Origin: Saururus chinensis
Taxonomy: Eukaryota > Streptophyta > Magnoliopsida > Piperales > Saururaceae
DNA length: 64,000 nucleotides
Direction: 5' to 3'
Assembly: GCA_035235625.1 (NCBI GenBank)
Contig: CP141140.1
Coordinates: 44,201,351-44,265,350, forward strand
Shown here: piece after piece, positions 25,577 to 36,860 of the stretch
How positions within the stretch are numbered: position 1 is the first letter of the stretch
Layout of the letters: the number at the start of each line of letters is the position of its first letter
Notes under the pieces: generated by a model
Seen by the model: the letters and a program-made list of their open reading frames with translations, nothing else
Databases searched by the model: none
What the model was told of the DNA's origin: nothing
Program-made: the position numbers and the translations under genes

Positions 25577-25846
25577 GTTATTAGCAATGCTTTTAGAGAG
25601 TGTCGCTAAATTTTTTTTTTCATTTTTAAAAAAGTATTCCTATAGAGCGACACTTTGTGAATTGTCGCCAATTATATATTATTAGGGACATTTAATAAAA
25701 ATCATCGCTAATAATATATTATTGGTGACGCTTTATAAACGTTGAAAATAAAAATTATTCTAGCAATGCAAAAATACAGGGTCGCTAATAGCAGTACTAT
25801 TAGCGATACTTTTCTATATGCATTTCTAATGAGAAGTTACAACGAG

Positions 25847-28800
25847 TGTAAGATTCCTAAACTTGATCCAGTTTATTTTAATCTATTAAACTGCTTTGTG
25901 TGGATTAATGTTAATTCTGATCGGTTTTCACTATTTTTGAAATTAAAGTGGTTAACAAAGGTTTTAACCAATATTTTCTTCACATTTCAAGTTTTTAAGT
26001 TATTTGAAATGTTTCTGAAATTTTCACCATTTTTCCCCAAAATTTGGGTTGGCAGGACCCACCGTGGGCCCCACGAGTAAAATTAGAATTTTTAGCCCTA
26101 AATGTCTCTAATATTAACCTAAGACCCTAGTTAATTATTTTAAAATTTTTAGACAAAAAATTGAGTTTCAAATAAGCAAGTTTCACTATTTTAGTATAAA
26201 ACCCTATTTGTACCACATTAGTTAATTAGGTTTACCCCACCCATTTACTATAAAGGGTAGCCACTTTTCCAATTAGAAAAGGGTTGAGACCTGGAGTTAA
26301 GAGCTTAATCCCTATTTTCCTAAAGGAGAAATGAGATTAAGGTATGATTTTGCTTAATATTTCATTAATCCATTAAAGTTTTGCTAAATCTTTCAAATCT
26401 CTTCCTTTCCTTTGAATCAATTTAGATTTCGACTCGAAAACTACTGATTTGGGTTTCTATTTTAAAACTTAATGCTTGAAATTTCATTTTTGAGTCTCTT
26501 GAACCCTAAATCTACTTGTTCTTGAAGGTTTTAGGTGTTTTAAAATCGGATTTAAAAAGTATTAATAAAAATCATGTTTTTGGGTAGGTTTTGAAGAAGT
26601 TTAAGGAGCCATTTCGAATCAAAAATATGTTGGAAGGTAAGTGTTTTAGTCTCAAACATTGTTGCGATTTGGATTTTAGTTTTGATGGGGTTTCGAAATG
26701 GGTTCCATGATTATGAGCTTTAATGGTGATTTGAGAAAGGTTTGATTTTTAATGAAATTTCGTAGGGTTTATGTTTAGTAATGGCTACATTTGATGTTCT
26801 GGAAGCATGGATTGGACTATAATGAAGTTTGGGGATGTTATTTGATTATTCATGAAGTGTATGCGAAGTTTCAATTTTGAATTCGAAGTGGGGAAGATGA
26901 ACCTGAACAACCGTTATGGCGATCAAACGACTATATTACAGATTTTGACCATTTTGATTCTTGTGCTTCTTTTCATGTTTTTACTCCTAAATACCATTTA
27001 CAATGTTCATGTGGAGTAATTTGGGCTAGAATGAGCCACAAGAAGGGCATGTTATTGATGTTAGAAATTATGAAGAGTATTTAAGTCTTAAGTAAAATTG
27101 CATGTTGTTGGCCACACATGTTAGGATTCCTTATCTTAAATCTACGATTGAATGATTCCTTATGTTTAAGCATGATTCCAATAGGATTATATCATGTTAA
27201 TGAACTGATATGTCATCATATAATGTGGTTAAATTATGGGTGAATGATAGTGCTATGTCTAGATTCAAGTGTGGTATGAATATGCTTGCATATGTTTAGC
27301 ATGTGGTTACACTTGACTTGATTGATGGTTTTCACCCATGATTTCTATTGTAATCCATAATTAGATTTAATGTGCATGTGTGGTAATGATGATGAGTTAA
27401 TTACAAGACATGTTCATATGCTTAGAATTAGATGTTTCTACCATGTACACACACATGTGGGAGAATGATTATGATGATGTTTAGTATCATGATTATAAAT
27501 GATGCATGAGGGGTTGATGAGAGCACTTATCATGAATTAGGATTCATGTGTTTCTTGCCCACGTATGTACCATGTTGCATACATCATGAAATGGATTTCC
27601 AATTGAAACTTTATTGAGATTATTCATGGTTGATCGATTATTTGCAATGATGTGTGGTTGTGTGCTAGATTAATCGATTGTTGGCTTATCAAAAATTGGT
27701 TGGTTTGAAAGGACATGGTTTCGATTTGAGTTCCTAATTGGAACATGGATCCTCCCCAAGTTGAGTTGAGTTGTTGATGCGGTTGAGATTTATTTATTAA
27801 GATAGTCGTACTTGGACCCTAAGAATCCAGAGTGGTATGCTTTCGTGCACCGGCTACCACATGTTCTAGGTTCTCCATATGGGATTCAGACTCTCCTACT
27901 GTAGAGATGTCCAGGGCGAACACAGTGCTCTAGGTTTCCATAAGGAATTGGGACATTCTCGGCCTGGATTGTCTAGGGCAGTAGACTGCTCTGGGTTTCT
28001 GTAAGGAATTCAGACCTTCCTTTTGGATCGTCCAGGGTAAGCAGAGGGGTGGACTACCCCAAACACCCTAGGTTTCTGTAAGGAATTTGGACTGTGTCCA
28101 GAGCGGGCAATGCCCTAGGTTTCCAGTTAGGAAATTGGACCACGTCCAGAGTGGGTGATATGATTGTATTTGTCTTTATGATGGAGATATTAACCATTTG
28201 TTGATAATGCATGTGTATGCGATAATATTATGCCCAGGTTATACAGGTTGTGTAAGGATAATTGAGATTATGTGACATATGTAGATATGATTTATTATGC
28301 ATGATTTAGTGTAGTGTGATTGAGACACATATCATGCAGGGTGAATGATTTATAGATGCATGATATGAATCTGCATTATGTAATTATGTGTGTTAGAGAC
28401 ACTACTCATGCAGGTTATATATGATGTGTATGCATGCTATGATTGAGTGGATGGATTTTATGTCCTATTGTGATTATTAATGTCATGATTAGTATGTATG
28501 AGATATTTGTATGCAGGATAATTACTTATGGGTAAATAGAGGTAAGGTAAGAGAATTAATTAGAAATGAGAATATTGGGTAAAATGTGGATTTGAATTAC
28601 CATGTTGATGTGCCATAGTTGTTTTCTGATTAATGTTACCGTATTTCAAACCTTACTGAGTTTTACTCACCCTTCTTTTTATGTTTTGTTTTGGGGTCGC
28701 ATGGTACATGTAGTTGATCAGGATTCCTTGTATGAGGGACGACCGGGATATGCGTGGATATTTTAGTACCCTATTTTATCTTCTAATTTACGCTATTATG

Positions 28801-29133
28801 ATCATAGAACACCTTGTATGAATGTGTATGTTTCAGACTCATGTTTATCTGATGCTTTTATACTTGTCTAAGATTTTCTGATTTGAGCCACGTGTCGGCT
28901 TAGGATGTTAAGTTTGTGGGTTAAGTGTGATGATTTATTTCAGAGTTAATATTATCTTTTATTTTACCTTATTTCTCTTGCACAAAGGTTTTAAAGGTGC
29001 ACGACTCCGTGTATGTGTCAAATACCCGATTAAGGGGTTAAAGTCTTCCACAATGCAATCTAGTCGCCCCCATTTTTTGACTAGCCCTTGGACCGGGGTT
29101 CAGCTCGGGTTGGGCGAGTGTCGGGGCATGACA
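25847..29133 (+). repeat. Putative solo LTR (gypsy-type, ~3.3 kb)
   Basis: The segment starts TGTAAGATTCC and ends GGGGCATGACA. It is flanked by ACGAG (25842-25846) and AGGAG (29134-29138), a 4/5 match to a target duplication. CACTA subterminal repeats lie on both sides, so it interrupts that element. Internally it has no coding frame. It carries four degenerate copies of a 'TCTAGGTTTCCGTAAGGAAT'-like motif with 'ccagagcgggca' (27860-28150), a pattern seen in long gypsy LTRs. The boundary call rests on TG..CA ends and the imperfect duplication. Confidence 0.5.
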
Positions 29134-29191
29134 AGGAGTCTATTAACAATGCTTTTTAAGAGTCTAATAGTCATTAGCTATGCCTTTATGA

Positions 29192-29640
29192 CTATTTGTA
29201 ATGCTCAAAAGTGTCGCTAATAGTTATTTTTCTTGTAGTGATTACTAATTTTTGGAATTTATTTATCACAGTTTTAAAATTTATCATCTGGAAGTTCAAG
29301 AATTTGCCTACATCGAATTTCTTCGTGCCGACATCCTCTATTTTGTACTTCTTATCTAAGGATTCCCACAGTGTTATTGCACTCTTCATTGGACTATATA
29401 TGTTGTACAACATATTGTTTAGCCCATTGAGAATATAATTTTGGCACATAAAGTTTGCATGTTTCCATACATTGACTATAGCAGCAGTCCATTTATCTCC
29501 TCAGCGAGAAGAGGAACATCCTCATGAAGGAATAGAGCCCAATTCATGTGGTCAGATAGAATAACATTTTCTATTGCAATCTCTTGAAATCTACACCATT
29601 GACTTTTTAGCTATTCTCAGTATCACAACAATAAAAATGA
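29192..29640 (-). pseudogene. Copia gag (UBN2-type) fragment, interrupted by CACTA end
   Basis: On the minus strand, from about 29480 down to 29241, the sequence encodes WKHANFMCQNYILNGLNN, then LWESLDKKYKIEDVGTKKFD and a helical tail. That is the UBN2 core of a copia Gag. The similarity stops at 29240, exactly at the CACTA terminus. Upstream on the minus strand (to ~29600) the frame is broken by stops. Confidence 0.75.
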
Positions 29641-30693
29641 AGAAATGGATAATTTTGTCTTAAGATTGTTATTTTCGTCCTATAGTAATTGTTGTGATTG
29701 GGAAACTTACAACGAGTTAAGAACTTCTAGATTGAATCAAATGTTGATCACTTTGTTCTCAAGACAGTATTACGCCCTTCCTAATGGTACTTAGGATCAC
29801 TTAGTTGTCTATCTTGCAAGAGAAGACAATCTACCACATGTTGTAGAAGTACCTTTAGACAACATATGTAGCAAACCACAATTGCACAATCACTCTCATA
29901 GAAAGATAGTAGAAAAATCCAATAAAGGATGATGTAAAAAAAGATTTTTAGTGTTTTATAGAAAACAAAAGATATCCTGTTGAAACCCGTCCCATTTAAA
30001 CAGACATGCCCACCCATTCAAGGACACACTTGGGTTGAGTGCAAATTAGACTTATTTTGGGTTAAGAGAAAACCAAAAGAATTAGTACAAAAAATAATTA
30101 TGTTGTTGACCCAACCTAGCCAACCGCAAGTGTGAGCTGAACCAGGCTAGCCGGACCTAAGTGTATAAGGGTCCACTTGGGTTAACCCACCTAGGTGTAA
30201 AGGTCTAACATATATCCCCCAGAAAAGTGTAGTGGCCCAAGAACCTAACTTGAAGGACAAAACTTATACTTCATATACCAACTTCATCTCTTTTTAAGCG
30301 ATATTAGACTGTTTATTCTCTTCAACCAATTCACATAAATAATTCTCGTTCACTTGAAAATAAATTTGGGCACTTAATACATAAGAAGCCAATTTGCATG
30401 GGTTTCTTATAAAATGGGCTTAGACAATGTTTACCTACTTTTTAAGAGGGTCGCCCTTGCCCTCCCAGGCTGCATAACCAGCCCACCTTGACCATGGCCT
30501 GAATGGCCTGGCTGCTTAGAAATTGCTTCTCTATGGTTGCCTTCACTGAGATTAGAAGAAACATTACGCTCATAATTTTTATTTCTTATATCATAATTAC
30601 TTCTTTGTTGTGTACATGAATCTTCCGAGTGCTGAACCATGATGGAAATGTGCGTTTGGCTCCAAAATTCACTGTATCCAATGGCCCTACGCG
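29641..30693. other. Decayed sequence, probably the LTR and leader of the copia gag fragment
   Basis: No gene seen. The part at 29640-30420 could be the minus-strand leader and LTR of the element whose gag lies at 29241-29600, but no second LTR confirms it. A 69-codon minus frame at 30431-30640 has no recognisable domain. Confidence 0.35.
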
Positions 30694-30698
30694 AGAAC
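30694..30698. repeat. Target site duplication AGAAC, left copy
   Basis: Identical to AGAAC at 35969-35973, directly flanking the copia LTR starts and ends. Confidence 0.8.
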
Positions 30699-30904
30699 TA
30701 TTAAGGACACCTCCTCCCTTGCCACAATGGCAATCTTGGACTCCCGGCCCTTTCCTTGTGATCACTACCATCCATTTGTCACTACATCCTCTCCCTATAG
30801 AAACACATGCTTGTATATGCTGTGTATGCTCCAATGGGAAATACATACCTATATCTATAAACAGTTGTATTCTATAATGAAATACTATCTTTTGCCTGTT
30901 TTCA
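30699..30904 (+). repeat. Copia 5' LTR
   Basis: 206 bp, from TATTAAGGACACC to CTGTTTTCA, a clear match to 35770-35968 with many substitutions. The terminal TG is not preserved (TA). Confidence 0.85.
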
Positions 30905-30917
30905 TAGTATCAGAGCC
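30905..30917 (+). other. Copia primer binding site
   Basis: TAGTATCAGAGCC directly after the LTR differs by one base from the initiator tRNA-Met site TGGTATCAGAGCC. Confidence 0.8.
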
Positions 30918-31600
30918 TTTCTGCCCAACGACTTGATCCCCCTTTCCATTTCCGGTAACTATTTGCTAGCAAGCTCTCCCATCCGGCGAACTCTCTGGTG
31001 CCCTCCCTCAAGATTGACACCCTTATCAGTTCTCCAACCGTCCCTCTCACCTGCCAACCCCCCTTCGCCTTGTCCTGTGCTCTCCCAGTCACAGGACTCC
31101 ACTTATTGCCGGTGCCCTGTCCTCCCTTTGGATTGACCCTCTGCCTCAAGCTCCAACCCCGCTCGTTGGTCTCCCCTCCCACCGGAGCCACCTCTCGCTC
31201 AACTCGCCAGTCTCCTACTCCCTTCATCCACTCCCACTCCAAATCCACATAACCTGATCACTGCTCGTCCTACTCTGAATGCCCGTCCAAATCTGCTCCG
31301 ATCATAGATCTGCTCTGATCTCATCCCGATCTGCTCAGATCCCGTCCAGATCTACTCCGATCTAGCACCACTCCGCCCTGATCCGCTCTGATACCGTCTA
31401 GTCCCACTGGCGCAACACCGTCCTAGCTCTACCCCGTCACCTCCACAGTCCCCTTTCCAGAAAGACTTCCCCTTTTCCAGCCGCCCATATCTGCCTCCTT
31501 CCAAAAAGACTTCCCCTTTTCTAGCCGTCCAGACTTGCCCTTCTTCTAGAAAGACTTCCCCTTTTCCAGGCCTTGGCATAGCCTCTCCCAGTCCCTCCTC

Positions 31601-32335
31601 ATGGCATCTCCTGACCACTCTATGACCACGTCTGGTCTAGCCCCTGGCTCTCCCTCTTCCCCACCCTCCTCCATGACAATAGATGACCTCTTTGCTCTCG
31701 TGCTGGCAGTGGTTCGCTTCCTCAGCTCTTATCACCCTCAACTTGTCACCGTATGCTGTGACTCCAATACCTTCCTCATTTGGCGGATTCAAGTTCGCGA
31801 CATCCTCGAGGGTTATGATGTCATGGGGTTCCTTGATGGCTCCACTCCATGCCAGGCCACCGGCGACCTTGCTGCTGCCCTACTGCCACCCAATGGCGCT
31901 GCATTGATCGAGTACTCCTCACTGCTATTCGTACCACCATCTCCCATTCCTTGCTCAGCTACTTCATTGGCCTTGAGTTAGTCGTTGCCCTTTGGGCTGT
32001 AGCCAAAGATTGCTTCCTCTCTACCTCCCCAGCTCACATCCTCAATGTGAAAGAACGTCTTGCCACCCACATCCACGGCGATGGCACTATGACCGCATAT
32101 CTCAACATTCTTAAAGCCTATGTGGATCAACTTGCTGCCGCTGGGGCTCCCATCTCGGACCTTGACCTCTTTCATAAGACATTAAACAGTCTCTCTGGTG
32201 TGTACTTTGTCTTCTCTGCCACCCTTCATGCTCGTGGTGTTACCATTCCTCTCCCAGAACTTTGCACGCTTCTCCTTGTTGAAGAAGCCACTCTCTCTGG
32301 CGCCCCCACCTCCCCCACCGTAGGCCCACCCTAGG
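31601..32335 (+). pseudogene. gag: Copia gag
   Basis: Starts MASPDHSMTTSG at 31601. The first frame carries FLIWRIQVRDILEGYDVMGF, the usual N-terminal Gag block. It shifts to a second frame near 31850-31980, which encodes the UBN2-like segment ALWAVAKDCFLSTSPAHILN, HGDGTMTAYL and LKAYVDQLAAAGAPISDLDL, ending at 32334. At least one frameshift is needed to read through. No intact CCHC knuckle was found between 32335 and 32690, where the sequence is very C-rich. Confidence 0.8.
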
Positions 32336-32689
32336 CGACGGCCCTCACTGCCCTCCACTCATGGCATCCCTCTCTTCCGGCTAGCTATGGGCCCCTACCT
32401 CCAGCCCCTCCCCCCACCGCCCCCGGCTCCTATGGGCTGCCTCCCGCCTCACCCTATGGCCTCCCAACGGCTCCCCTTGGCAGCCTCACTCCTGCCCCCC
32501 TTGCCAGGGGCCCGGCCCTTGTACTTGCTGCCCCATATGGGGGAGGGGCTGCCCGGGGCCTTCTCCCCACCCCTGCTGGCTGTGGGGCACCCAGCCCACG
32601 CGGTGGTTCTCCTCGTGGACGTTGGCACTCTGGTCCTTGTAGTCGTGGTCCCTAGCCCCCTTGCTAGATTTGCGATGAGACCAACCACT

Positions 32690-33810
32690 CCACCAAAATG
32701 TGTTGGGAGCACTATTCCGGCCCTAGGGGCTTGCCCTCCAGTGCTTTGGCCCTCTCCGTTGGTGCCTCCTCCTCGGCAACTCCCACGGAGTGGCTCCTTG
32801 ATAGTGGTGCCTCAAACCATGTGACAGCGGATCACGGTAACCTCTCCTTCCATGTGCTTCACTAGACGTCCGACCACGTCAACGTCAGGAACGGGGTGGC
32901 TTTACGCGTCTCATCCATGGGTTACACCACCCTCCATATTTGCCCCTCTACCCTCTCTCTTCGCAATGTCTTACATACTCCATCTATCTCTCATAATCTT
33001 CTCTCTGTTCATAAACTCGCTCTTGATAATAATTGTTTACTAACCTTTGATGTCTCTCATGTTACAATCCAGGACACTAGCACTCAGTGCATACTCTTTT
33101 GAGGACAGTGCTGACATGGTGTCTATCCATTGTCCTCCGCCCTTATCGCATCTCCCACTGCCATACTTGCCTTTGCCTCCTCCCGCCTTTGGCATCATCA
33201 GCTTGGTACTATGTTTAATTTAGTTGCTTCTACTTTGTCACCTCCAATCCAAAAAATATCATCCTTAGATTGTAATAATTGTCTCACTAGTAAAGAGCAC
33301 AAAATCCCCCTCTCACCCTCCCCGAAGCACTCCTCACGCCCTCTTGAGCTCGTCCACTTGGATGTTTGGGGTCCCTCTCTGGTCACATCCTTTCTCGACT
33401 TTCGCTATTATGTGATCTTAGTCGATGACTTCTCCCGTTATACTTAGCTCTATCCCCTCAAACTTAAATTTGATGTAACTGAATGCTTCCGCCTATTCCA
33501 TGCCATGGCCGAACGGACCCTCCACCACACCCTCACCACCCTCTGCACAGAAAATGGTGGTGAATACCTCAACCACCGCCTCTATTCCTACCTCTCATCT
33601 CATGGCATCTCCCACCAAACCTCTTGCCCTGATACCCCCAAGAAAAATGGAGTTGCCAAAAGAAAACACTGGCACATCATCGAAACTACCTTCGGCCTCA
33701 TCTCCCACGGCCACATGCGTCTCTCCTATTGGGTGGATGCTACTTGCACCGCCATCTATCTTATTAACCGCCTATCCTCTCCCTCCCTACAAAACCTCTC
33801 TCCCTACTAA
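32690..33810 (+). pseudogene. pol: Copia protease and integrase region
   Basis: The protease signature WLLDSGASNHVT lies at about 32787-32822. The GAG_pre-integrase block follows (SSRLWHHQLG, then CNNCLTSKEHK, the zinc-binding HHCC pattern). Integrase core pieces are LELVHLDVWGPS, CTENGGEYL and KNGVAKRKHWHIIE. The second acidic residue of the D,D,E triad reads Glu (TENGG instead of the usual TDNGG). Part of the core between the first two acidic residues is missing. Several stops and frame changes occur. Confidence 0.8.
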
Positions 33811-33824
33811 CTCCTCTTCCACAC

Positions 33825-33841
33825 CCCCCCCCCCCCCCCCC
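33825..33841 (+). repeat. Poly-C run
   Basis: About 17 consecutive C residues inside the copia coding region. It probably contributes to frame loss. Confidence 0.9.
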
Positions 33842-34354
33842 GACTACTCCCACCTCAAGCCTTCGGTTGTCACTGCTTCCCTTGGACCCGCCCTTACTCC
33901 TCCCATAAACTCTCTCCCCAGGCCATCTCATGCATCTTTCTCAGTTATTGCCCTAACACCAAAGGATTTTGTTGCCTCGATCCCAACTCCCATCGTGTCT
34001 ACACCTGTCACCACGTCCGCTTTCATGAATATGAGTTCCCTTACCATGACTACCTCCCTACCCCAAACCGCCCCCCCCCCACCACACTCTCCCTTCCTAT
34101 TTCCATCACTACCCGTACCTCCGACTTGCCCCCACAACAACCACCCCCTCTCCCCTCCCCTTCTAACTCTTCTCCTTCTCCCGTTCCTCACCCCACCCCA
34201 CTCCTCTCCCCAACACCACCCTCCCCCCACCTCCCCGCTCACCCAATGATCACTCGTAGCAAATCTGGGATCGTATGTCCTCGTGTCCCTTTCTCCCTCC
34301 TCACTCTCTCTCCACCTCAAACCAAACCCTCTTCCTTCAAAATTGTTTCCTCCA

Positions 34355-35705
34355 TTCCTGAATAGTGTGCCGTTGTGGATGAAGAGATTAATGCCCTCCA
34401 CAAACAAGGTACTTGGTGCTTAGTGGTTCCGCCGTCCTCCTCCAATGTCATTGGTTGTCGCTAGACTTACAAGTCAAGCTTGATGCCAACGAGACTATCT
34501 CTCGCTACATGGCCCGCCTTGTTGCCAAAGGGTTCCATCAAGAGGAAGGCATTGACTACAATGAGACATTTAGGGCACTATCTCTGAAGAACTCTACATG
34601 GAACAACTTCCTGGCTACCATGATGTCACTCAGACCAACCATGTTTGTCGCCTCCACAAAGCCCTCTATGGCCTAAAACAAGCCCCTCGTGCTTGGTTTC
34701 TTTGCTTCTTCACCTACCTTCTCTCCCTTAGCTTTATCTCTTGTCATGCAGAAACCTCCATTTTTCTTCACACCCAATACTCCCACATCACCATCCTTGT
34801 CCTATACGTCGATGACATCCTCATCACCGGTCACCATCCCCCTACATTCACCAAGTCATTTCCCTCCTAAGTTCCACCTTTCTCATTAAAGACCTTGGCG
34901 ACCTCCATCACTTCCTTGACATTGAAGTTACCAGCACCACCAATGGCCACTTCCTCTGCCAACCCCAATATACCCTTTATATCCTTGCTCGTGCCTCTAT
35001 GACCCAATGTAAAGCTTCCCCGACCCCCACCACCTACAAACGCCCTCACCTCAATCCCCACGACCCACCCTTTCTCGACCCCTCTCACTACAAAAACATT
35101 GTTGGCACCTTACAATACCTCACCTCCACCCGTCCTGACCTCGCTATGCCATCAACTTTATTTGCAAACATATGCACAACCCTTCCACCTCTCACTATAT
35201 GGCTGTTAAAAGAATCATTTGCTACCTCAAAGGTACATTCGCTCATAGGCTCTTCCTTCAACCCGGTAATTTTTCCCTTTGTGCCTTCAACAACTCCGAT
35301 TGGGCAAGTGACCCCATTGATCGCCAGTCCATTTCCGGTTATTGCCTCTACCTCGGTCCCAACCCCATTCTCTGGAAGTCCAGGAAGCAAGACACAATGG
35401 CCCGTTCCTCTACCAAAGCCGAGTATAGGGCTCTCTCCAGCATAACCACTGATATTACTTGGGCCCGCATGGTCCTCACCTTCCTTGGAGTGTCCCTCCC
35501 CTACACCCCCATCCTATGGTGTGATAATAAGTTTGTTATCTCTCTCTCAGCCAAACTGGTGTTCCACGTCCCAACCAAACACATCAAACTTGATCATCAC
35601 TATGTTCAGGAGAAGGTTTTAGCCGGCAAGCTTGATGACCAGTATACTCTCACTGCTCAGTAGGTGGCCATTGTCTTCACCAAGCCTCTTTCTATCGAGC
35701 GGTTT
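34355..35705 (+). pseudogene. pol: Copia reverse transcriptase and RNase H
   Basis: RT begins near 34364 with VDEEINALHKQGTWCLV. It then has LVAKGFHQEEGIDYNETF, ALYGLKQAPRAWF and the catalytic YVDDILITG at about 34804-34830, spread over three frames. RNase H follows with ARSSTKAEYRALSS, WCDNKFVISL and TKHIKLDHHYVQE at 35400-35610, and the usual end block FTKPLSIERFQ before the 3' LTR. It cannot be translated as one protein. Confidence 0.85.
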
Positions 35706-35769
35706 CAGTAGTTATAGTCCAAACTCATGGTGCTCATAGTTCTACTTCTTCCATGAGTTTGCTGAGGGC

Positions 35770-35968
35770 TATTAAGGACACCTCCTCTCTTGCCACAATG
35801 ACAATCCTGGACTCCCTTCTTGTAATCACCACCATGTATTTGTTACTACATCCTCTGCTTAGGGTAATACATACTTATATCTTTTGTATATTTTCTAATA
35901 AAAACTACATATTTATATTTATAAATAATTATATTTTATAATAAAATATTATCATTTACCTGTTTTGA
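35770..35968 (+). repeat. Copia 3' LTR
   Basis: 199 bp, TATTAAGGACACC to CTGTTTTGA, followed by AGAAC. The preceding TTGCTGAGGG is a weak polypurine tract. Confidence 0.85.
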
Positions 35969-35985
35969 AGAACAAATGACACCTT

Positions 35986-35996
35986 CTTCTCTGGGA
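35986..35996. repeat. MULE target site duplication, left copy
   Basis: CTTCTCTGGGA at 35986-35996 matches CTTCTCTGAGA at 57488-57498 in 10 of 11 positions. Mutator-like elements make 8-11 bp duplications. Confidence 0.7.
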
Positions 35997-36360
35997 AGCG
36001 AATCTGCTGGGGAGGGTATTTCGCTCAGCATCGATTGGCCACCAATGGTTGCTTACCACATCACAAACACCAGCGGATTCATGGAGACGCTCAATCTGGA
36101 TGGCATTTGGGTTCACGGCGACATGGAACTAACAATTGGTTCACGTTCACGGAACTGGGATTTGGGTCACGTTTAAATTAACAGACACAGAACTGAAAAC
36201 CCGGGTTCCTAACCAAGACAAAACCAGGTAATCAAAACCAACCTCTCGTACAGTAGAAGCGAATCAAGAAGCTCAGTGATTTTTTTCCCGCCTCTGGTAC
36301 TTGCTCCCTTAGAGTTGACATCGCCACCGGAACTGCAGCTCCTCCCTCTTGATCGCCACT
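35997..36360. repeat. Left terminal inverted repeat of the MULE
   Basis: Pairs with 57150-57487 reversed. The best part is GCGAATCTGCTGGGGAGGGT, then CACCAATGG, TTACCACATCACAAAC, GGATGGCATTTGGGTTCACG and TTTTTCCCGCCTC. The similarity contains indels and reaches about 360 bp. Confidence 0.85.
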
Positions 36361-36860
36361 GAAACTGTCCACTGTAGAGCCTCCCTTTCGATCGCCACCG
36401 GAACTGTCCCTTGCAACGCCTCCCTTTTGATCGCCACCGGCCCTTGCAGCGCCTCGCTTTTGATCACCACCGCATAGACTCGACCTTGACCAAATCCCCG
36501 CCGGAAAACTAGTCAAAAGAACACGGGAGAGAAGATCAGGAGAAAAAGCCCAAACCTTTTTCCCGCCTGTCATACCTCCTCCCTCCTAATCGACCGTCAC
36601 CACTGGAATGGAGGAAGTCGGAGCGCCTCCCTCTTGATCGCCAGTGACCAAACTGCAGCCAGAAAAGCCTCTATTTTTCTTGCCTTTCACACCTCCTCCA
36701 TCCCGATCGACTGTCACCATCGAAACCGAGGAAGTCGGAGCGCCACCCTCTTGATTGACCGCAACCACTTAGCTGCTGGAAAAGCCTCCTTTTTCCTAGC
36801 TCTCACACCTCCTCCCTCCTAATTGGCCGGCACTACCGGAACCAAGGAAGTCGCAGCGGC
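36300..36860. repeat. Tandem repeats next to the left TIR
   Basis: Short units of CGCCACCGGAACTG / GCCTCCCTTTTGATCGCCAC (36320-36470) are followed by two to three ~120 bp units marked by GAGGAAGTCGGAGCGCC and GAAAAGCCTC (36600-36860). Open frames across them on both strands are repeat artefacts. Confidence 0.65.

Larger units (their letters stand above)
24206..29240. mobile_element. Second CACTA element, left-truncated and interrupted by a solo LTR
   Basis: The right end TTTTTCTTGTAGTG at 29227-29240 is the reverse complement of CACTACAAGAAAAA, the canonical CACTA terminus. Subterminal TAGCGACA / TGTTGCTAATA-type repeats occur at 24455-24560, 25495-25830 and 29135-29225. A GA-rich tract (24236-24380, 24690-24810) and a C-rich tract (25060-25490) parallel those of the first CACTA element. 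The left terminus is missing. No transposase is encoded. Confidence 0.75.
30699..35968 (+). mobile_element. Ty1/copia retrotransposon, complete ends, inactive
   Basis: 5.27 kb with two ~200 bp LTRs, a tRNA-Met-like primer site, and gag, protease, integrase, reverse transcriptase and RNase H in copia order. AGAAC target duplications lie on both sides. The polyprotein is broken by many stops and frame changes. The short LTRs and overall length fit the Ale/Retrofit-like size class, but lineage assignment by eye is uncertain. Confidence 0.9.

Noticed and set aside
31352..31618. Minus-strand Gly/Arg-rich frame inside the copia element
   Set aside because: Antisense of the copia leader, which has short repeated TTCCCCTTTTC-type motifs.
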